DNA from: an uncultured Lachnospiraceae bacterium
GTDB taxonomy: Bacteria; Bacillota; Clostridia; Lachnospirales; Lachnospiraceae
Reading direction: 5' to 3'
Assembly (NCBI GenBank): GCA_947176065.1
Contig: CAMWPB010000009.1
Span: 18,368-82,367 of the forward strand
Length of the DNA stretch: 64,000 nt
Part shown: one piece after another, positions 15,775-21,866 of the stretch
Position numbering within the stretch: the first letter of the stretch is position 1
How the letters are laid out: every line of letters begins with the position of its first letter
The notes under the pieces: model-generated
The model's database searches: none
The model's input: the letters and a program-made list of their open reading frames with translations, nothing else
Told to the model about the DNA's origin: nothing
Position numbers and translations under genes: made by a program

Positions 15775-15848
15775 TGGAATGTAGCGCAACTTGGCAGCGC
15801 ACTTGATTTGGGATCAAGAGGTTGCGGGTTCAAATCCCGTCATTCCAA
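15775..15848 (+). tRNA. tRNA-Pro (UGG)
   Basis: Acceptor TGGAATG/CATTCCA, D arm GCGC/GCGC, anticodon stem CTTGA/TCAAG with loop TTTGGGA (anticodon TGG), T arm GCGGG-TTCAAAT-CCCGT. Confidence 0.93.
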
Positions 15849-15961
15849 CTGAGATACATTTTACCAGGTTGAAAACACTCAAAAAAAGGTTCATAACCGG
15901 CGGTTACAACGGGCGGATAGAGAAGCTCCCACCTTGACCGTCATCAAGGGAAAACTACTCT

Positions 15962-16034
15962 TGGCACATAGTTCAGTTGGTAGAACACCTGACTGTTAAT
16001 CAGGAAGTCGTAGGTTCAAGTCCTACTGTGTCAG
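15962..16034 (+). tRNA. tRNA-Asn (GUU)
   Basis: Acceptor TGGCACA/TGTGTCA, D arm GTTC/GAAC, anticodon stem CCTGA/TCAGG with loop CTGTTAA (anticodon GTT), T arm GTAGG/CCTAC, discriminator G. The 113 bases before it hold a CCTTGA/TCAAGG hairpin and no gene. Confidence 0.93.
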
Positions 16035-16038
16035 CTTT

Positions 16039-16119
16039 GCCGCATACCCGAATGGTCGGAAGCGGTCTTGAAAACCGTGGCTCTTAACGGAGTAGGGGGT
16101 TCGATTCCTCTGTGCGGCG
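16039..16119 (+). tRNA. tRNA-Ser (UGA)
   Basis: Acceptor GCCGCAT/GTGCGGC, anticodon stem GCGGT/ACCGT with loop CTTGAAA (anticodon TGA), long variable arm, G discriminator typical of serine. Only four bases separate it from tRNA-Asn. Confidence 0.9.
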
Positions 16120-16150
16120 TTGACAAAGAAGAAAGGAGGGTATGCTTATT

Positions 16151-16351
16151 ATGATTTTCAAACTTTGCATAGGTTTAATCGTTTACTTACCTTTCATCTT
16201 TGCCGGAGTAACAAAGACCGGAAAAACGGCGATTGGGAAATGGGAGTACATTTATCTGAATCCGCACCCCATATTCCAGAGTAGGCATGAAGTCCACATT
16301 AAGCCCATGCGGACAATCGTGTTCCGTATGGGCGTGGTAAAAACAATATAG
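16151..16351 (+). CDS. small membrane protein between tRNAs (66 aa)
   Basis: Start at 16151 preferred because GGAGGG ends 10 bases upstream; the ATG at 16142 is one base from it. An N-terminal hydrophobic helix (MIFKLCIGLIVYLPFIFAGV) is followed by a basic, soluble tail (GKTAIGKWEYIYLNPHPIFQ). It is probably inserted by its N-terminus with the tail in the cytoplasm. This is the second tiny membrane gene within the tRNA array; function unknown. Confidence 0.6.
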   Translation: MIFKLCIGLIVYLPFIFAGVTKTGKTAIGKWEYIYLNPHPIFQSRHEVHIKPMRTIVFRMGVVKTI

Positions 16352-16374
16352 TAAATTATTATAAAGGATTATGT

Positions 16375-16420
16375 AGGGCGGTTTCGGCTGCATCGGTCAA
16401 CTGCAAGGAGCCGCCCTTTG
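16375..16420 (+). terminator. stem-loop after the small membrane gene
   Basis: AGGGCGG (16375-16381) pairs with CCGCCCT (16411-16417), then TTTG. Only a short T tract follows and tRNA-Ser begins 6 bases later, so at most partial termination or processing is expected. Confidence 0.4.
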
Positions 16421-16423
16421 TAT

Positions 16424-16506
16424 GGTGCATTGCCGTAATGGTAGCGGAGCTGATTGCTAATCAGTCCGGCAGAAATGCCGTATAGGTTCGAGTCCTGTAT
16501 GCACCG
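16424..16506 (+). tRNA. tRNA-Ser (GCU)
   Basis: Acceptor GGTGCAT/ATGCACC, D arm CCG/CGG, anticodon stem GCTGA/TCAGT with loop TTGCTAA (anticodon GCT), variable-arm hairpin CGGCA/TGCCG, G discriminator. Last ordinary tRNA before the interrupted set. Confidence 0.92.
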
Positions 16507-17005
16507 CTATGGGCAGGATGCTTTGCGCAAAGCTACCTCCCAGAATTGGATAGTAGGCGAAAAAGGGTAGACGCTATAAAATATGGCTGAGGGAACGATG
16601 CGTTCAGTTGTGGCAAAAACGAAAGGCAAAGTGCAGTGATTGAAATAAGCAGAAATGGCCGCCACCCATCGGCAATGTATCAGGTTCAAAAGTCCATATT
16701 GCACCAAATACATGAGGTTATCTGCGACTGATACAATTTTCCCCTGTGTGGTTCAAATCCGCACCTATCCAAGCCGTGCTGACTTCGCACGTTAAACCAG
16801 TTGTGGTTCGGAGATTCCACGAAGATATTCCCTATAAAGGCATTGACAGGTGGTTTGGTCTTTATCGTAGCCGTATCGAGTGTACGGGGATGTTGAATCA
16901 AGTCCTCCGATATGTATGTCGTACATTGTGTCGGTTAATCACATATTAGCGAGGGAACGACATCAGCGAAATGTGAAACGCTGCGTTAGGGCAACGTAGC
17001 ATTAT
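16507..17005 (+). ncRNA. ~500-nt non-coding region with tRNA-like halves
   Basis: No credible gene. A perfect CGTGC-TGACTTC-GCACG hairpin lies near 16774-16790. The main feature is a split tRNA-like pair of halves (separate entry). A weak second acceptor-like pair, GTGCAGT (about 16630) with ATTGCAC (about 16698), is nested inside but lacks good D and T arms. The remainder (16790-17005) has scattered short stems such as GTACG...TGTAC. Confidence 0.4.
16547..16772 (+). ncRNA. tRNA-like gene split by ~150 extra bases
   Basis: TGGATAG (16547-16553) pairs perfectly with CTATCCA (16765-16771). A D arm of leucine type (GCG-AAAAAGGGTAGA-CGC) follows the first half. The second half has a T arm with TTCAAAT, whose stem seems to be 6 bp (GTGTGG/CCGCAC). 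The middle contains no normal anticodon arm; AAAAT/ATTTT could close it. It is about 226 nt long instead of about 75. It may be a heavily interrupted tRNA or a domain of a larger tRNA-like RNA. Confidence 0.4.
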
Positions 17006-17124
17006 TGCACGGTAGTTTAATGGTAGAACGTTATGAGTAGTAGTTATGTAACGTGACGCAGACAGCAAAAAATCTTCTTCCATCGTATAAGGGAAAGATG
17101 GAGGTTCGATTCCTCCCCGTGCAA
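17006..17124 (+). ncRNA. interrupted tRNA-like gene 1 with ACAGC element
   Basis: Acceptor TGCACGG/CCGTGCA, D arm GTTT-AATGGTA-GAAC and T arm GGAGG-TTCGATT-CCTCC are perfect, but 70 nt replace the usual 23 between them. The insertion holds CGTTAT (17029-17034) pairing with GTGACG (17053-17058), then ACAGC (17062-17066) and AAAAAATC. An ATCTT/AAGAT stem abuts the T arm. I could not derive a normal anticodon arm from any single excision. It is a tRNA mimic or a tRNA with an intron. Confidence 0.65.
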
Positions 17125-17243
17125 TTTTCAATAGGTGCTTTGATGCTAGACGTGAATACCGGGGATGCGGGAAGGCAGTACATCCTATGTTGAAGAGAAT
17201 GTGAGATACAACACGCCGAAACTCATAACATCTATTGAATATC

Positions 17244-17366
17244 GGAGAAGTGGCGGAATGGTAGACGCGGCTGTTATGAAAAAATATATCATGTTTTGTG
17301 GTATTAACAGCAAATACTTTAGGCTTGGGGCCAGCTTCATTGTGGGTTCAAATCCCACCTTCTCCG
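17244..17366 (+). ncRNA. interrupted tRNA-like gene 2 with ACAGC element
   Basis: Acceptor GGAGAAG/CTTCTCC, D arm of leucine type (GCG-GAATGGTAGA-CGC) and T arm GTGGG/CCCAC are intact. Between them, GCTGTTA (17270-17276) pairs with TAACAGC (17305-17311), enclosing ATATCAT/GTGGTAT (17286-17292 and 17298-17304). Removing 49 nt would join GCTG to GCTTGGGGCCAGC and give a perfect stem with loop CTTGGGG (anticodon UGG, proline), although the D arm looks leucine-like. Confidence 0.65.
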
Positions 17367-17371
17367 CTTGT

Positions 17372-17497
17372 GAGTGTGGTAGCTCAGATGGTAGAGCGCG
17401 AAAGCGAAAAACCGAATCATGTTTCGTGATCCGTACAGCAATCATCAAGCATCCTATGTTAATGGCGTTGTCGTTGGTTCGAGGCCAACTCACACTC
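17372..17497 (+). ncRNA. interrupted tRNA-like gene 3 with ACAGC element
   Basis: Acceptor AGTGTGG/TCACACT, with an additional G before it and C after it as in tRNA-His, D arm GCTC/GAGC and T arm GTTGG/CCAAC. The insertion has ATCAT (17416-17420), loop GTTTC, GTGAT (17426-17430) and ACAGC (17435-17439). The 3' part ends TATGTTAATGGCG; excision could rebuild CGCC/GGCG around a GTTAA loop (Asn GUU). The His-like ends and Asn-like loop conflict, so identity is unresolved. Confidence 0.65.
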
Positions 17498-17503
17498 ACA
17501 TAT

Positions 17504-17631
17504 GACGATATGGTGTAATGGAAACACAGCAGCTCCAACAAAGTTATCTGTCATGTTTGTGGCAGAAACAGCAATCCTCAAAACAGATGGATTCCAAGCT
17601 GCGGATCGGGGTTCGATTCCTCGCATCGTCT
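17504..17631 (+). tRNA. interrupted tRNA-Gly (UCC) with 57-nt insertion in the anticodon loop
   Basis: Acceptor GACGATA/CATCGTC (A-C at pair 7), D arm GTGT/ACAC and T arm CGGGG/CCTCG. The anticodon stem GCAGC/GCTGC is complete in the exons. Removing 17535-17591 joins GCAGCT to TTCCAAGCTGC and gives loop TTTCCAA, identical to the uninterrupted tRNA-Gly(UCC) at 26549. The insertion contains CTGTCAT (17548-17554), loop GTTT, GTGGCAG (17559-17565) and ACAGCAA (17568-17574), and is closed by ATCTG/CAGAT. Confidence 0.7.
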
Positions 17632-17634
17632 TGT

Positions 17635-17742
17635 GGGCCTGTACCGGTAACTGGCAACCGGCATATGTATCATGTATCGTGATGCAACGGAAGAAAACAC
17701 AGCAAAAAAAATTCATTATTGGTTCAAGTCCAATCAGGCCCG
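17635..17742 (+). ncRNA. interrupted tRNA-like gene 5 with ACAGC element
   Basis: Acceptor GGGCCTG/CAGGCCC with G discriminator, D arm CCGG-TAACTGGCAA-CCGG and T arm ATTGG-TTCAAGT-CCAAT. The middle carries GTATCAT (17667-17673), loop GTATC, GTGATGC (17679-17685) and, after an unusually long 13-nt gap, ACAGC (17699-17703) with an A-tract. The 3' part has no room for an anticodon arm, so a functional spliced tRNA is unlikely; a tRNA mimic fits better. Confidence 0.62.
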
Positions 17743-17746
17743 TTTT

Positions 17747-17808
17747 GTGGCACCGTTACAGCAAAAACATTCTGGTCTCATAAACCTATTGTTAAAGCTG
17801 GTGTCATG
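17747..17808 (+). ncRNA. ACAGCAAAA element, free-standing copy a
   Basis: GTGGCACC (17747-17754) pairs with GGTGTCAT (17800-17807, two G-U). ACAGCAAAAA starts at 17758. Inside, GGT-CTCATAA-ACC has a loop identical to the tRNA-Met anticodon loop of the same array. First of three tandem copies before the TROVE gene. Confidence 0.7.
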
Positions 17809-17826
17809 AAAAAAGTATCAAACAAT

Positions 17827-17892
17827 GTGACGCATACAGCAAAAAATCTATCACTGATTCCAGAAAATATCAGCCGAAGATCATGTGTCATG
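17827..17892 (+). ncRNA. ACAGCAAAA element, free-standing copy b
   Basis: GTGACGC (17827-17833) pairs with GTGTCAT (17885-17891). ACAGCAAAAAA starts at 17836. The interior forms a CTGAT/ATCAG hairpin. The spacer after copy a is A-rich and unstructured. Confidence 0.7.
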
Positions 17893-17918
17893 TAAAGGAA
17901 ACCAAAAACAATTTTATA

Positions 17919-17999
17919 GTGACGCTTACAGCAAAATTCACGGTTAAAGAAAAAACTGCAAATTTTTTTGAAAAGGTTCAAACCCTTAAAAGCGTCATG
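17919..17999 (+). ncRNA. ACAGCAAAA element, copy c, in the leader of the TROVE gene
   Basis: GTGACGC (17919-17925) pairs with GCGTCAT (17992-17998). ACAGCAAAA starts at 17928. The interior includes a T-arm-like hairpin AAGG-TTCAAAC-CCTT. The closing CATG supplies a possible in-frame ATG (17997) for the TROVE gene, and the likelier ATG is at 18015 after AGAGAGGAAAGC. A protein bound here could block the ribosome. Confidence 0.72.
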
Positions 18000-18014
18000 G
18001 AAAGAGAGGAAAGC

Positions 18015-19484
18015 ATGGGTTTTGCAGAAGCAATGAAAAACGAGAGCAAGTTTACTAGGACGGAGAATGGGGCGGTGGCACTCAGCACTACGGGCGATGC
18101 ACGTCTGGATTTATTCTCAACAATCGGATCGCTGAGAGAGGCGGACGATAACAGGGTGCAGACGTTGTTTGCGGAGGCGTATCGGCAGGAGCCGCTGTTC
18201 GCAACGAAAATCCTTTTCTACGCAAGGGATATTCGCGGCGGTCTTGGGGAGAGAAAGGTATTCCGTACACTGTTACGGTATGCGGCAGAGTACCACCCGG
18301 AAGCAATCAGACCGAATCTTGACCTCATCGGCGTGTTTGGCCGGTATGATGATTTATATGTGCTTATCGGCACTCAGCTTGAAGATGATATGTGGACTGC
18401 CATGAAAAAGAAGTTTGAGGAAGATTTGAGAAATCTGCATGAGGATAAGGCTATTTCGCTTTTGGCGAAGTGGATCAAGACGGCGGATGCGAGTTCTGCG
18501 GAAACCCGGAAACTCGGCATACTGACCGCACAGAAACTTGGCTATCCGGTCTATAATTTCAAGCGTATCGTGCGCAGCATGAGGCGCAAGATTAAGGTTG
18601 TTGAGAGCCTTATGTCCGCAGGGCGTTGGGATGAGATTCAGTATTCGGAAGTTCCGAGCCGCGCAATGATGATTTACCGCAAAGCGTTCAAGCGGCATGA
18701 TGAGGAAAGGTTCGATGCTTTTATAAATAAGGCGGTAACGGGAGAGGCGAAGATCAATGCTTCCACACTGTTTCCGTATGACATTGTAGAAAAGTTTCTG
18801 TATGGCAGAGAGAGCAGCAAGGTACTGGAAGCACAGTGGAAAGCATTGCCGGATTATGTGGAAAAGGGAACCAACGCTTTAGTAATGGCGGACACGTCTG
18901 GCTCTATGACTTGCTACGGCGGTATACCTATGGCTACATCGGTCGGTCTGGCTATCTACTTTGCTGAGAGGAATGTCGGCGCATATCACAATCTGTTCAT
19001 GTCGTTCTCAGGAGAAGCGGACACGGTTGTTTTAAGGGGAGAAACCTTAGAACAGAAAATCAACAACGTGAAGAGAACACATTGGGAGCAGAACACGAAT
19101 TTGAAAGCCGCCTTTGATAAGGTATTGGAGATCGCAAAGAAGAACGAAATTTCGCAGGGCGAAATGCCGAAAGCCATCATCGTTATTTCTGATATGGAGA
19201 TTGACCGCTGCGGAAACCGTGAGTGGACATTCTATGACAAGATGGCGGCGAAGTTTAAGAAGCATGGTTATGTAATTCCGAACGTTATCTTCTGGAATGT
19301 GAACAGCAGACACGACATCTTTCACGCAGATAAGAACCGCAAGGGCGTACAGCTTGCGGGCGGTCAGTCTGTAACGGTGTTCAAACAGATTTTGCAGAAT
19401 CTCGGCTATAACCCGGTTGAGGCGATGGAGAACACCATCAATTCTGAAAGATATGATTGTATCACAATCTGTCCGTTTGTTTGA
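18015..19484 (+). CDS. TROVE/DUF2828-type RNA-binding protein with vWA domain (489 aa)
   Basis: Start at 18015 from AGAGAGGAAAGC; 17997 and 17883 are other in-frame ATGs. Residues about 30-280 form an all-helical repeat region with the DUF2828 hallmark FYARDIRGGLGERKVFRTLL and LDLIGVFGRYDDLYVL; this region is related to the TROVE ring of Ro60. A vWA domain follows: the MIDAS motif DTSGSM near residue 293, a conserved T in TNLKAAF, and a second acidic site ISDMEID. Ro60 proteins bind misfolded RNAs and Y RNAs. The three tandem RNA elements directly upstream, plus five tRNA-embedded copies, are candidate ligands. Family assignment is from motifs; RNA binding by this protein is inferred. Confidence 0.82.
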   Translation: MGFAEAMKNESKFTRTENGAVALSTTGDARLDLFSTIGSLREADDNRVQTLFAEAYRQEPLFATKILFYARDIRGGLGERKVFRTLLRYAAEYHPEAIRPNLDLIGVFGRYDDLYVLIGTQLEDDMWTAMKKKFEEDLRNLHEDKAISLLAKWIKTADASSAETRKLGILTAQKLGYPVYNFKRIVRSMRRKIKVVESLMSAGRWDEIQYSEVPSRAMMIYRKAFKRHDEERFDAFINKAVTGEAKINASTLFPYDIVEKFLYGRESSKVLEAQWKALPDYVEKGTNALVMADTSGSMTCYGGIPMATSVGLAIYFAERNVGAYHNLFMSFSGEADTVVLRGETLEQKINNVKRTHWEQNTNLKAAFDKVLEIAKKNEISQGEMPKAIIVISDMEIDRCGNREWTFYDKMAAKFKKHGYVIPNVIFWNVNSRHDIFHADKNRKGVQLAGGQSVTVFKQILQNLGYNPVEAMENTINSERYDCITICPFV

Positions 19485-19543
19485 GTAACAAATTATGACC
19501 GGGGATTTATCCCAGTCAAATAAAAATATAAAGGAGAGGCATT

Positions 19544-20452
19544 ATGAAAACACCCTACAATGAGATTGTGAACGTTGGAAGCATCGGTTCACAGAACAAC
19601 CCGATTTCCCTTAATGATGTTCTGAAAAAGGCGAATGAGGAAAAGCTGCAGCCGGGTTCCAAGAACAAAGAGCAGACGTTGTTTCTCGGAATTGACGTAC
19701 AGCAGGATTTCATGGATAACGGCGCATTGGGAGTTCCGGGGGCGCACGGCGATGTGGAGCGCATGACGAAGTTTATTTATGACAACATGGATAAGATTTC
19801 CGCGATTGCGGTTTCAATCGACACGCATACGCCGCATCAGATTTTCCATCCGTGTTGGTGGGTGGATGAGAACGGCGATAACCCAGCTCCGTATACACCT
19901 ATCACACTTGCAGATTTGGATTCCGGCAAGTACAAGGCTGTAATCAAGCCGATTGCAAGCCGTGAGTATGTGGAGCATCTGGAAAAGGACGGAAAGAAAA
20001 CGCTCTGCATATGGTCCTACCATTGCTTACAGGGTACGGCTGGCGCAGCGTTGGAGAACCAGTTTGCCAATATGGTGTACTTTCATTCCGTAGCGAAGAA
20101 AGAGCCTACCATCAGGCTTGTAAAGGGTTCTGATCCGCTCAGTGAAATGTACGGCATCATCAAGCCTGAGTACGACCGAAAAGGTTACATCAACATTGAC
20201 TTCCTGAATGAGTTGGAAAAATACGATAAAGTCGTGATTGCTGGAGAAGCAAAGAGCCATTGCGTCTTGGAGAGTATCAGACAGATTTTGGAGTATTATG
20301 CGGGCAAGCCGGAAGTTACGAAGAAAATCTACATACTGGAGGATTGTATGTCATCGATCCCCGGATTTGAGGATGCCACGGACAAGGCGTTTGCAGACTT
20401 CAAAGCAACATACCATGTAAATATTGTGAAAAGCACAGACGATATTCTGTAA
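19544..20452 (+). CDS. nicotinamidase/isochorismatase-family hydrolase (302 aa)
   Basis: AAAGGAGAGGCATT precedes the ATG. The pattern fits nicotinamidase (PncA type): catalytic Asp in FLGIDVQQDFMDNGALG (about residue 50), metal ligands in SIDTHTPHQIFHP (about 90), the WSYHCLQGTAGAALE signature, a Lys in RLVKGSDPLSEMYG, and catalytic Cys in AGEAKSHCVLESI (about 240). The enzyme converts nicotinamide to nicotinic acid in NAD salvage. It is longer than PncA by an N-terminal extension. It lies between the TROVE and vWA genes in one orientation, suggesting a link between the RNP cluster and NAD metabolism. Confidence 0.8.
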   Translation: MKTPYNEIVNVGSIGSQNNPISLNDVLKKANEEKLQPGSKNKEQTLFLGIDVQQDFMDNGALGVPGAHGDVERMTKFIYDNMDKISAIAVSIDTHTPHQIFHPCWWVDENGDNPAPYTPITLADLDSGKYKAVIKPIASREYVEHLEKDGKKTLCIWSYHCLQGTAGAALENQFANMVYFHSVAKKEPTIRLVKGSDPLSEMYGIIKPEYDRKGYINIDFLNELEKYDKVVIAGEAKSHCVLESIRQILEYYAGKPEVTKKIYILEDCMSSIPGFEDATDKAFADFKATYHVNIVKSTDDIL

Positions 20453-20467
20453 GGGAGGAAAAGAGTT

Positions 20468-21139
20468 ATGGCATATGAAGAAATTGAAATGGACGGTCTG
20501 GAAGATGTGGAAGCAGCGAACACGTCCATTGATGAGATTGACAATGAGAATATCAACCTGATTTTTGTGGGTATCGACCGGTCTGGATCCATGTACCCGT
20601 TCGAGGGTGATATGAGCAAGTCTTTACAGGATTTTAAAGACGCTCTGACAAACTCAAAAGAGGCGGACGATATTCTTGTGGCGAGAGCAGATTTCGCATA
20701 TACAGCGGTTGTCGGTGGCTACAAACGGATCACAGAGTTTGACACGGCATACCAGACCGGCGGCAGTACGGCAATGTTTGACACAATCGTAGACGGTACG
20801 AATAAGCTGAAAGAGTACCGCGATTACCTGAAAAACGAGGGAATGAGGGTTAAGGCGGTGTTTGCGATATTCAGTGACGGCGAAGATAATATTTCAGATA
20901 ATAAATTCGGAGATGCAAAGAAAGCTGTGGAATATCTGAACAATGAGGAAATCGTAACGGCGTTTATCAGCTTCGGCGGTGCGGCAACGCAGATTGCAAA
21001 GGACTTGGGTTTCAGGAACATCCTCGATGTGAACAGTTCGGCATCTGAACTGAGAAAAGCGTTCAACTGCTTATCTAAGTCGGTTATCGAGAACTCCAAG
21101 AGTGCCGTATCGAAGCAGGACGATTTCTTTGACGTATAA
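20468..21139 (+). CDS. vWA-domain protein, TerY-like (223 aa)
   Basis: The ATG follows GGGAGGAAAAGAGTT. An acidic leader precedes a vWA domain: DRSGSMYPFEG (MIDAS DxSxS, about residue 38), TGGSTAMFDTI (MIDAS Thr), and FSDGEDNISD (MIDAS Asp). Size and context match the vWA member of TerY-type phospho-signalling triads, in which a vWA protein, a PP2C phosphatase and a Ser/Thr kinase are encoded together. An intrinsic terminator follows before the phosphatase. Confidence 0.8.
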   Translation: MAYEEIEMDGLEDVEAANTSIDEIDNENINLIFVGIDRSGSMYPFEGDMSKSLQDFKDALTNSKEADDILVARADFAYTAVVGGYKRITEFDTAYQTGGSTAMFDTIVDGTNKLKEYRDYLKNEGMRVKAVFAIFSDGEDNISDNKFGDAKKAVEYLNNEEIVTAFISFGGAATQIAKDLGFRNILDVNSSASELRKAFNCLSKSVIENSKSAVSKQDDFFDV

Positions 21140-21154
21140 GAATGAGAGAGCAAA

Positions 21155-21190
21155 GGCGGCAACCCATAATCGGATTGCCGCCTTTTGTTA
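21155..21190 (+). terminator. terminator or attenuator between vWA and PP2C genes
   Basis: AAAGGCGGCAA pairs with TTGCCGCCTTTT; the run TTTTGTT follows. It would lower expression of the phosphatase and kinase relative to the TROVE, nicotinamidase and vWA genes. Confidence 0.75.
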
Positions 21191-21200
21191 GGAGGAAAGC

Positions 21201-21857
21201 ATGGTAGTAACAAAAATAGGACAGCAACACATTGACTATGGGATCAACTGTCAGGACTACGGAATGGAGAAGAACGGCGTAAAGATAGTCTGCGACGGGT
21301 GCTCAGAGGGGAAACATTCTGAGGTTGGCGCAAAAACATTCTGTCATCTTATGGAGTATGGGGATTCAAAATACCATACAGCAAAGCCACTGGAAGCTGA
21401 ATTTCAGAAAATGGTTGAAATATTCGGGCAGACATCGGCAACCGTCCGGGACTTCCTTTGTTTTACAATTCTCATGGTGGTAGAAACGGAGAACGAGTTC
21501 ATTGTTTCATACTGTGGGGATGGGTTCATTATTCAGGAATTTGTTGACGGAAGGTTTATCGTTGAAGAACTGAACGATGGTGAGTACCCAAAGTATTTCG
21601 CCTATAACTACGTTGATCCTGATTCTCTGAAATATTATAAGGATGGCGTGAGTTTTCAGACAAGGGTATATCCAAAGAACACATATAAGAATGTCGGAGT
21701 TGCCTCAGACGGTATCAGATTTGCCGTGAAAAATGTGGACGATGATATTCGTGTCGGATTTATAGATGCGGTTCGGAGCGGCAAGGCGGCGAAACTGAAA
21801 AGGTTCATCAATAAGCACCAGAGCGTTTTCAAAGATGATACAACGGTTGTATTTTAG
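21201..21857 (+). CDS. PP2C-family protein phosphatase (218 aa)
   Basis: TTAGGAGGAAAGC precedes the ATG. PP2C metal motifs are visible: KIVCDGCSEGKHSEVGA (first Asp-Gly), FTILMVVETENEFIVSYCGDGFII (central strand and Gly-Asp), VGVASDGIRF (third Asp), and DDTTVVF at the C-terminus. Such enzymes remove phosphate from Ser/Thr. With the vWA gene upstream and the kinase 9 bases downstream it completes a phospho-switch. Confidence 0.82.
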   Translation: MVVTKIGQQHIDYGINCQDYGMEKNGVKIVCDGCSEGKHSEVGAKTFCHLMEYGDSKYHTAKPLEAEFQKMVEIFGQTSATVRDFLCFTILMVVETENEFIVSYCGDGFIIQEFVDGRFIVEELNDGEYPKYFAYNYVDPDSLKYYKDGVSFQTRVYPKNTYKNVGVASDGIRFAVKNVDDDIRVGFIDAVRSGKAAKLKRFINKHQSVFKDDTTVVF

Positions 21858-21866
21858 GAGGGCGGC

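Noticed and set aside
15544..15852. 102-aa open frame before tRNA-Pro
   Set aside because: Runs into tRNA-Pro and through structured RNA; Cys/Arg-rich, no start site.
16375..16420. Strong terminator before tRNA-Ser(GCU)
   Set aside because: The stem is good but the T tract is only three bases and a tRNA follows at once, so it is kept only as a weak stem-loop.
17372..17497. Plain tRNA-His
   Set aside because: The extra G before and C after the acceptor suggest His, but no GTG anticodon can be placed in the loop; the 3' part reads GTT.
17165..17518. Open frame across the interrupted tRNA genes
   Set aside because: It runs through clear tRNA arms, has no ribosome binding site, and shadows RNA genes.
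17535..17591. Group I or group II intron in tRNA-Gly
   Set aside because: 57 nt is far too short; no group I P/Q/R/S core, no GUGYG start or domain V, and the intron ends do not fit either class.
21373..21395. ATACAGCAAAG inside the PP2C gene as another element copy
   Set aside because: Lies in coding sequence and lacks the paired GUG and CAU strands; judged a chance match, as is a similar string near 24430.
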